A DNA stretch of 64,000 bases from Streptomyces diastatochromogenes (lineage in GTDB: Bacteria > Actinomycetota > Actinomycetes > Streptomycetales > Streptomycetaceae), in contig JAPTYK010000001.1 of the NCBI GenBank assembly GCA_026913215.1, positions 6,758,001 through 6,822,000 of the forward strand, given 5' to 3'. Below are positions 56,886-64,000 of this stretch, piece after piece. The position numbers and the translations under genes are program-made. The notes under the pieces are model-generated. The model was given only the letters and a program-made list of their open reading frames with translations, was not told where the DNA came from and did no database searches. The first letter of the stretch is position 1; each line of letters opens with the position of its first letter.

Positions 56886-59141
56886 GTGTACGGGAAGAAG
56901 TCCTTCGGCACCGTTCTGCGCGGCCTGCGACAGCGGGGCCGTCTGACGATGGAGGAGCTGGCCGAGGCGTCGGGCGTGAGCGTCCGGGCCATCGGCGACA
57001 TGGAGCGGGGACGCAGCCTGGTTCCGCAGCGGCGCACGGTGGTGGCGCTGGCGGAGGGCCTCGGACTCGGGGACGACGAGCGGGAGGCGCTGCTGGCCAC
57101 GGCGCGGGCCGCGCGTCCGACGCGCGCGGTCGCGGTGGCGGGAACGGTCGTGCCGCCGCGCACGGTGGGGACTTCACGGGGCGGGCGGCGGAGCTGGCGC
57201 TCCTGCGGAAGGCCGCCGAACGGACCCCGGCGGGCGGGGAGGCGTCGGTGTGGGTCCTCTCGGGACCTCCCGGCTGCGGGAAGACGACGCTGGCGCTGAA
57301 GGCTGCGGCGGACCTGGCGGAGAGGTTCCCCGACGGGTGTTTCGTGGTGGACCTGCACGGAGTGGACGGCCCCGTGGACACGGACGAGGCACTCCTGAAG
57401 CTGCTGAAGGCCCTGGGCGTGTCCGACCGCCGACTGGCGGAGGAAGGCCCGCAGGGACGCGCGGGGCTGCTGCGGGCGCTGCTGGGCGACCGCCGGTGCC
57501 TGGTGGTCCTCGACAACGCCCGCGACGAGGGGCAGGTGCGCGCGCTGCTGCCCGCGAGCGGGCGGAGCCTCGTGTTCGTCACCAGCAGGCGCCCCCTGAC
57601 CGGCCTCGAGGACGTCGACCGCCTCCCCCTCACGGAGATGGCACAGGACGAGGCGGTCGCTCTGCTGCACCGGATCCTCGGCGAGGAACGGGCGGACGCG
57701 GAGGCCGAGGCCGTGGCACGGGTGGCGGAGCTGTGCGGACGGCTGCCGTTGGCCCTGCGGGTGGCGGGGAACTGGCTGACGGTCCGTTCCGGGTGGACCG
57801 TCGACCACCTCGTCCGGCGCCTGACCGACGAGGAACGCCGACTGGCCGCGCTCGCCGCCGGCGACGTGCGGGTCGAGGCCGCCTTCGAACTGTCCTACCG
57901 CCAGCTGAGCCGCCAGGCCGCGCGCATGCTGCGGCTGCTGAGCCTGGTCCCGGGTCCGGACATGACCGCCGCCTACGGCGCCGCTCTGACCGCCACCGGC
58001 GTCTTCGAGGCCGAGGAGATGATGGAGGAGCTGGTCGAGGCCGGACTGCTGCAGGCCACCTTCACCGACCGCTATCAACTGCACGACCTGCTCCGGCTGT
58101 TCGCCCGCTCCCGGCTGTCCGGCGAAGAGGAACCCGGCGAGCGGGAGGCGGCCGACGACCGGCTGCGCGCCTGGCTGCTGGAGACGGCCACCGTCGCCGG
58201 CCGCTGGTACCAGCCCAAGTACGGCGCGCCCCGCCCTCCTGGCAGGGCCTGGTCCCGCTGGAGGACTCCGAGCAGGCCCGCGCCTGGCTCCAGTGCGAAG
58301 CCCCTCCTGGCTCGCCGCGCTGCGCGCCGCCGCCCACAGGGGTGAGCACGCCCAGGTCGTGAGGACCGTCCACGCCATGGAGTGGTTCTGCGACCTGTGG
58401 GTCCACTGGGGACACTGGCCCGAAGTCTTCGGCCTGGCCGCCGAGTCCGCCGCCGTGCTGGACGACCCGTACATGCGGGCCTTCCACCTCAACTGCCACT
58501 CCTGGGCCCTGAGCCTCTGCGAGCAGCGCCACCACGAGGCCGTCGAACGCGCCGCCGAAGGGCTGGAACACGCCCGCCGCGCCCAGGACGTCCACCAGCA
58601 GGCCTCGGCACTGATGCACGCGGCCAGCGCGTACGGGCACCTCGGCGACGTCCGGGCCGTCGCGGAGAAGTCCCTCGCCGCGATCCACCTGTCGGAAGAG
58701 ACCGGGTACTACGAGGTCTGGCCCCAGGCCGCACGCCTCTACGGAAACGCCCTGCGCCTGCTCGGGCGCGCCGAGGACGCCCTGGCCGAGCACGGGCGCA
58801 TCATCGCGTTCCTCGACGCGCCCGACTGCCCGGTGACCGGGCACGTCGCCGCCATCTTCCGCACCCACACGATCCAGGCACTCGGTCACGACTGCGCCGC
58901 GCTGGGGCGATGGCGCGAGGCCGCCGACCACTTCCGCGACGCCCAGGTCCAGTCGAGCGGCATCGGCATCTCCCACAAGGAGGCCGAACAACTGCTGCAC
59001 CTGGGAGAGGCCCTGATCGAACTGGGAGAGACCGAGGAGGCCCGCTACTGCCTGCACCAGGTCCTCGCCCTCGGCGACGCGGCCGACGACAAGCACCTGA
59101 AGACCGCACAGGAGCTCCTGGACGCGCTCCCCGCCGAGTGA
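56886..59141 (+). CDS. XRE HTH - NB-ARC ATPase - TPR regulator, three frameshifts
   Basis: A STAND-type regulator of ~750 residues. The N-terminal XRE HTH is VLRGLRQRGRLTMEELAEAS and GVSVRAIGDMERGRSLVPQR. The NB-ARC domain follows: LSGPPGCGKTTLALKAAADL (complete P-loop), CLVVLDNARDEGQVRALLP (Walker B), LVFVTSRRPLTGLED and LCGRLPLALRVAGNWL (GLPL). The C-terminal half is TPR-like (HEAVERAAEGLEHARRAQDV, RLYGNALRLLGRAEDALAEH). Slips lie near 57165 and 58225-58310. GTG at 56886 has AAGAGGAG. Such proteins act as signal-responsive regulators, often of secondary metabolism; the target is unknown. Confidence 0.88.
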
Positions 59142-59151
59142 GGGCGGCGGC

Positions 59152-60140
59152 TCAGCCGCGGTGCCGGTGCAGGACCACGTGCACGGTGTCGAGGACCTGG
59201 ACGAGCGCGGCTCGGGCCGAGTCCGTGTCGCGCAGCTGGTCGAGCACCATGAAGCCGTGGACCGTCCCGTGGTAGCGCACGGACACCACCGGCACACCGG
59301 CCGCCCGGAGCTTCGTCGCGTACGCCTCGCCCTCGTCGCGCACCACGTCCGCCTCGCTGGTGACCACCAGCGCCGGAGGGAGCCCGGCGAGCTGCTCCAG
59401 GGACGCCCGCAGCGGCGACGCGGTCACCTCGTCCCGCCGCCGTACGTCGGGCAGGTACTGGTCCCAGAACCAGCGCATGGTCGCACCGTCGAGGAAGTAG
59501 CCGGTGGCGAACTCCCGGTACGAGGACGTCTCGAAGCCGGCGTCGGTGACCGGGCAGAGCAGCACCTGCTGCGCCAGCCGCACCCTCCGCGCTCCTTGGC
59601 GAGCAGGGTCAGCGCCGCCACCAGGTTGCCGCCCGCCGAATCGCCCACCGCGCCATCCGGCTGCCGTCCAGGCCGATCTCGCCGCCCCGCTCGCAGATCC
59701 ACCGCGCGACCGCGTAGCACTGCTCGACGGCGACCGGGTACCGCGCCTCGGGAGCGCGCTCGTAGTCGACGAAGACCACGGCCGCGTCCGCGCCGAGGGC
59801 GAAGGCGCGCACCAGCCGCTCATGGGTGCCGGCATCGCCCAGGACCCAGCCGAGGCCGTGCAGGAACAGCACGACGGGGATCCCGTCGACGCTGTCGGCC
59901 GGCCTGACCACCCGCACCCGTACGTGGCCGGTCGGCCCGCCCGGCAGGGCGAACCATTCCGCGGAGACGGCTCCCTCGTCGCGGGCGTCGGGGCCGTCCG
60001 CGCCCTGGAGCCGCGCGAGGTCCAGACGGGCCCGCTCCACGTCCCGGTCCCGCGCCGACGGCGGGCAGGCGTGCCGGGACACGAACGCCCGGGTGGGGCG
60101 GTCCAGGGCGGGTCGAGGGGCGGGGGACGAAGTCGGTCAC
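59152..60140 (-). CDS. HSL-family alpha/beta hydrolase, twin of the 40810 gene, several frameshifts
   Basis: Oxyanion motif VVLFLHGLGWVLGDAGTHER, DYERAPEARYPVAVEQCYAV, the nucleophile region GDSAGGNLVAALTLLAKERG and the C-terminal ALVVTSEADVVRDEGEAYAT with catalytic His in YHGTVHGFMVLDQL. Long stretches match the 40810-41760 esterase (SPVTDAGFET-type and YREFATGYFL segments), so the two are paralogues. Slips lie near 60115, 59650 and 59590. GTG at 60140 has AGGAG. It is convergent with the NB-ARC regulator and downstream of the AraC regulator on the same strand. Confidence 0.88.
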
Positions 60141-60243
60141 ACAGGGTCTCCTGCCGGGAGGGGCCGAAGTGAAGGGCGATGCGGCGCGCGGGCCCCGCGC
60201 CGGGCACTGCCGCCGGCCGGCACGGGGCGGCCGGAGCGGGACC

Positions 60244-61295
60244 TCACCCGCCGGCCGGCGCGAGGCCGGCCCGTACCGGCCGGCGCCCCGGACACCGGGG
60301 CGGTGCCGGGCGCCGAAGCGACCGCAGGGCTCCCCGAGGTCCTCCCGGGCGGTGCGCAGGTCGCGCCACTCACGGGGGAGACGCCGTAGGCGGCGCGGAA
60401 GGACCGGCTGAAGTGCGCCGGGCTGACGAAGCCCCACCTCTGGGCGACGGCGGACACGGTGGGGCGGTCCCGCCGCGGCGGCCCAGCTCGCGGCCGCACT
60501 CCTCCAGGCGCCGCTGCCGGATGAGCTGGCCGACCGTGGTCCCCTCGCCCTCGAACAGCCGGTGCAGGTACCGCACGGAGATCCGCTGCGCCCGGGCGAT
60601 GCGCTCCGGCGACAGGTCAGGGTCGCCCAGGTTCCGGTTGATGTGGTCGCGGACGCGCCGCACCAGATGGCTCGGCGCGTCCGTGTCCGCGCCGTCCGGG
60701 TGGGCCCGCTCGGCGATCAGCGTCGCGAACAGCTCGACGACGTTGCCGGCCAGCCGGTCCGCGACGGCCGGCGGATAGCCGTCGGCGGGGAGGAGGCCAG
60801 GGTGGCCAGGAAGGGGAGCAGCACCGCGCCGAAGCCGTCCCCGCTGCCGACGACGTTGCCCGTCACCCGCCGGATGTCGCCGTCCGACACGCCCAGCGCG
60901 CGGCGCGGAAGCTGGAAGACGTGCGCGGCGAACCGCTGCGGATAGTCGAAGGAGTACGGCCGGGTCGTGTCGTACACCACCAGGTCGCCCTCCCGCACCT
61001 CGGCCCGCCTGCCGTCCTGGACGAAGGTGGCCGTGCCCGATATCTGGACGCCGACCGCCACCAGCGCCTCGGACGACCCGGCGATGAGCTCCGGCGTGCG
61101 GCTGACCCGCTTCGCGTCGGCCTCCACGGTGGAGACCTGCAGGTACCCGAGGCGGTCGGTGGAGATCCGGCCGTCGAACGGCCCGTCGCCGCGAGGGGCG
61201 ACCTCCACCGGCACCAGCGTCCTGCTCACCGCGTCGTTCCAGTACGCGACCTTGTCCCGGTCCGGCACGGAGGCGGTCGTCAACACCACGCTCAA
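60244..61295 (-). CDS. AraC-family regulator, three or more frameshifts
   Basis: The N-terminal sensory domain (PF14525-like) reads VPDRDKVAYWNDAVSRTLVP and GTATFVQDGRRAEVREGDLV. After a slip near 60800 come VELFATLIAERAHPDGADTD, VRDHINRNLGDPDLSPERIA and RAQRISVRYLHRLFEGEGTT (first HTH). After another near 60470 comes VSAVAQRWGFVSPAHFSRSF (second HTH), ending near REWRDLRTAR. The exact 3' end is uncertain because of further slips; a stop at 60244 is used. The start is TTG at 61295 with GGAG upstream. It likely controls the esterase that follows on the same strand. Confidence 0.82.
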
Positions 61296-61699
61296 TTTCT
61301 CTCCGCTCAGGGGAAGTCACTCCGGGCCGGACACCCTCGCGGGGTCCGGGTTCCCGCCCGCTCCCCCAGCCAAGCAGCGGGCCGTCCCCCGCTCCAGGCA
61401 GAACCACAGGCAGGAATCGGCGGAACACGACGCCTGCCGGTGCCCCGGCACCGCCGCCGGGCACCTCGTCTCCGGGCCGCGCGCGCGGGCGTCCTCTATG
61501 CTTCTGAGCGGCCACGAGGCGATGGCTTGTTCTTCTGGGAGGCCCCCGCACAGCGGCCTGTGTCGGGGCCCGGCCCGGGCGGGGGATCATGTGACACCGA
61601 TCATGAAGATCCTGGGAATCGAGTGACCGCCGCAACACGCCGGGCGGTGTGGGCAGCCCGACTCCCGCCGCGCACACAAGTCCCAGGGAGAAGTGAGGT
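61296..61699. other. 404-bp divergent promoter region
   Basis: The region lies between the AraC gene and the nucleoside kinase. No full gene is supported. A seven-codon mini-ORF ATGAAGATCCTGGGAATCGA-G-TGA (MKILGIE) is at 61602-61625 next to two GATCATG repeats; whether it is translated is unknown. No clear sigma-factor consensus was found. Confidence 0.35.
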
Positions 61700-62360
61700 A
61701 TGTCAGTGATCTGCGTCGGAGGCATGATCGGGATCGGCAAGACGAGCGTTGCCGAGCTGCTCGCGAAGGAGCTGGGCAGCGACGTCTTCTACGAGAGCGT
61801 GGACGACAACCCGATCCTGCCGCTCTTCTACACGGCGAGCCCCGAGGAGATACAGGCGAAGCGCTACCCCTTCCTCCTCCAGCTCTACTTCCTGCAGACG
61901 CGGTTCGCCTCGATCAAGGAGGCGTACAAGCAGGGCGACAACGTCCTCGACCGCTCCATCTACGAGGACTGGTACTTCGCCAAGGTCAATCACGACCTGG
62001 GCCGCATCAGCTCCCTGGAGATGCAGGTGTACGAGGGGCTGCTGGACGAGATGATGCGCGAGATCGACGGCCTCCCGTACCGCAAGGCGCCCGACCTCAT
62101 GGTCTACCTCAAGGCGGACTTCGAGACGGTGCTGCACCGCATCGGGCTGCGGGGCGCGATTTCGAGCAGGACGAGGCCCTCGTCGAGTACTACCGCACGC
62201 TGTGGTCCGGCTACGACGACTGGGTGCACAAGCACTACTCGGCCAGCGAGGTCCTCGTCATCGACATGAACCGCACGGACGTCGTGAACAACCCCGAGGA
62301 CGCGGCCCGCGTGGTGCGGGAGGTCAGGACACCCTGGCCGCCGCCAGGCGTCGCGCCTGA
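61700..62360 (+). CDS. Deoxynucleoside kinase (dAK/dGK type), two frameshifts
   Basis: P-loop VICVGGMIGIGKTSVAELLA. Then YESVDDNPILPLFYTASPEE, the substrate motif NVLDRSIYEDWYFAKVNHDL (DRS) and PDLMVYLKADFETVLHRIG are typical of dGK/dAK kinases. They phosphorylate salvaged purine deoxynucleosides. Near 62158 one base is lost (R-G-R-D-FEQDEALVEYYRTLWSGY is the lid/ERD-like part). A second loss near 62322 restores a C-terminus DTLAAARRRA ending at 62358-62360. As written, the frame overruns the natural stop to 62469. Confidence 0.9.
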
Positions 62361-62497
62361 GCCGTCGGCGACGGCATCTCCCGCCCGGCCCTCCGGGGAA
62401 GTCTCCCCGGGGGGTGATTGCGCGGCGCACCGCGACGGATGTCTGATCGGGTCGAGAGCACGTCGTTGACAGCCAGAGCAGCGAACGGAGAACACTC

Positions 62498-64000
62498 GTG
62501 ATCGTCGGAGTCCTCAAGGAAGCGCGGGCGGGTGAGCACCGCGTCGCGGCCACGCCGGCCACCGTCGAACAGATCCGCAAGCTGGGGTACGAGGTGGTCG
62601 TCGACTCGGGCGCGGGTGTCGCGGCGGGCTTCACCGACGGCGCCTACGAGGCAGCCGGCGCGACCGTCGGCGACGCGACGGCCACGGACGTGGTCCTCGG
62701 GGTCGACGCCCCGAGCCCCGCGCAGCTGGACGGGGTGCGGCCGGAGGCGATGGTGATCGCCCTGTTCGCGCCGGCGTTCGACCCGGCGATGGTCGAGGCG
62801 CTGGGCCGCCGGCCGTTCACGGCCCTTTCGATGGACGCCGTGCCGCGCATCAGCCGCGCGCAGTCGATGGACGTGCTGTCGTCGATGGCGAACATCGCGG
62901 GCTACCGGGCCGTGGTCGAGGCGGCTCACACGTTCGGGCGGTTCTTCACCGGACAGGTGACGGCGGCGGGCAAGGTGGCACCGGCGAAGGTGCTGGTCGC
63001 GGGGCCGGCGTCGCGGGCCTGGCCGCGATCGGCGCGGCGGGCTCGCTCGGCGCGATCGTACGGGCGACCGACCCGCGGCCCGAGGTGGCCGACCAGGTCC
63101 GCTCGCTGGGCGGCGAGTACCTGTCGATCGAGTCCCCGAGGTGGAGGTCTCCAAGACCGGCTACGCCAAGGAGATGGGCGAGGACTACAAGGCCCGCGAG
63201 GCCGAGCTGTACGCCGCGCAGTGCCGTGAGGTCGACATCGTGATCACCACCGCGCTGATCCCCGGGCGCCCCGCGCCGACGCTGATCACCGCGGAGATGG
63301 TGGCGGGCATGAGGCCGGGCTCGGTGATCGTCGACATGGCGGCCGCCAACGGCGGCAACGTCGTCGGCACCGTGAAGGGCGAGAAGACCGTCACCGCCAA
63401 CGGCGTGACGATCATCGGCTACACCGACCTCGCCGGCCGGCTCCCGGCGCAGGCCTCGCAGCTGTACGGCACGAACCTGGTGAACCTGCTGAAGCTGATG
63501 ACGCCGGACAAGGACGGCCGTCTGGTCCTGGACTGGGACGACCCGGTGCAGCGCTCGATCACCGTCGTACGGGAGGGCCGGTCGGCGTGGCCGCCCCGCC
63601 GGTGCAGGTCTCCGCCGCCCCGACGCCCGCGACCGAGGTGGCCGGGACGAAGCCGTCGCCGGTGAAGGAGCCGATGACGGCGAAGCGGAAGTTCGGCGGC
63701 GTCGCCGTCGCCGCGCTGGCGCTGTTCCTCGCCGCCGGGTTCGCCCCGGCGGCGCTGCTGCCCCACGTGACGGTCTTCGTACTGGCGATCGTGATCGGCT
63801 ACTACGTGATCGGCCAGGTGCACCACGCCCTGCACACACCGCTGATGTCGGTGACGAACGCGATCTCCGGGATCATCGTCGTCGGCGCGCTGCTGCAGAT
63901 CGGGCACGCGAGCACGGCGATCACGGTGCTGTCGGCCGTGGCGGTCCTGCTGGCCAGTATCAACGTCTTCGGCGGCTTCGCGGTGACGCGTCGCATGCTC
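62498..64000 (+). CDS. pntA: NAD(P) transhydrogenase subunit alpha, frameshifted and cut by the window end
   Basis: The N-terminal domain (AlaDH/PNT_N) is IVGVLKEARAGEHRVAATPA and PRISRAQSMDVLSSMANIAG. The NAD domain has KVLVAGPASRA-like P-loop text, EMGEDYKAREAELYAAQCRE, DIVITTALIPGRPAPTLITA and SVIVDMAAANGGNVVGTV. After a slip near 63590 a Pro-rich linker leads to membrane helices (FGGVAVAALALFLAAGFAPA, VTVFVLAIVIGYYVIGQVHH). This matches actinobacterial alpha subunits with the TM domain fused. It moves hydride between NADH and NADP coupled to protons. pntB should follow beyond the window. Confidence 0.93.

Noticed and set aside
48015..59141. A secondary-metabolite biosynthetic cluster around the LAL and NB-ARC regulators
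   Set aside because: No PKS, NRPS, terpene or RiPP core enzyme was found; only regulators and a few accessory enzymes.
61602..61625. MKILGIE mini-ORF as a regulatory leader peptide
   Set aside because: Seven codons with no ribosome site, attenuator hairpin or conservation evidence; kept only as a note.
1..64000. Mass pseudogenisation of the region
   Set aside because: Shifts sit mostly in G/C runs, motifs resume at once, and core genes are hit equally; sequencing error explains it better.

Overview
The window is chromosomal DNA from a high-GC actinomycete, almost certainly a Streptomyces. Codons are nearly saturated with G or C at the third position, GTG starts and ATGA or GTGA overlaps are common, and typical Streptomyces genes and sites are present: an egtABCD operon, a DasR-type dre site before a DasA-like lipoprotein, an LAXTG sortase substrate, LAL regulators, a GGAAT-N18-GTT SigR promoter and one TTA codon. 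No tRNA, rRNA, CRISPR array, insertion sequence or phage gene was seen.

Data quality dominates the reading. Most longer genes change frame one to eight or more times. Where I examined the junctions, most sit in short G or C runs and read as a single missing base, and conserved motifs resume in the new frame. I read this as homopolymer under-calling rather than mass pseudogenisation. Coordinates of such genes span first start to last stop across the shifts. Intact genes include rpsN, rpmE2, rpsR2, dodecin, dasA-like, pemK-like, SPFH, MFS, trxA, ycaC-like, doxX, dps and one sugar permease.

Layout. 0-7 kb: a 5'-truncated cell-wall-anchored protein, a membrane-anchored unknown, a beta-helix lipoprotein with a TTA codon, a Tat-exported DyP peroxidase and an unrecognised beta-rich protein. 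7.5-10 kb: a zinc-sparing locus (rpmB2-rpsN2 divergent from rpmE2-cobW-rpsR2) around a Zur-like box. 10-14 kb: HAD phosphatase, dodecin, the DasA-like protein and an ornithine-lipid type acyltransferase pair. 14-18.3 kb: the ergothioneine operon egtABCD. 18.5-22.6 kb: a bacterial PARG, a PemK-like protein, an SPFH protein with an OB-fold partner, and an alpha/beta hydrolase.

22.6-32.7 kb: MFS with a divergent LacI regulator and double operator, a thiolase, trxA with a SigR promoter divergent from a flavoprotein disulfide reductase, and a TetR / NCS1 permease / amidohydrolase module controlled from a 41-bp palindrome. 32.7-35.3 kb: BNR lipoprotein, DUF305, DUF6153 and a TPR protein. 35.4-44.7 kb: a co-directional array (pirin, YcaC-like hydrolase, DoxX, Dps, a second disulfide reductase, two alpha/beta hydrolases, amidohydrolase, SatP-like membrane protein, GNAT) that looks like a redox and detoxification locus.

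44.8-62 kb: a sugar ABC importer overlapping a large LAL regulator, a chloroperoxidase-like hydrolase, a CE1758/CE1759-type flavin monooxygenase pair, a second LAL, an AraC remnant, an XRE-NB-ARC-TPR regulator, an esterase and an AraC regulator. 61.7-64 kb: a deoxynucleoside kinase and the start of pntA, cut by the window end.
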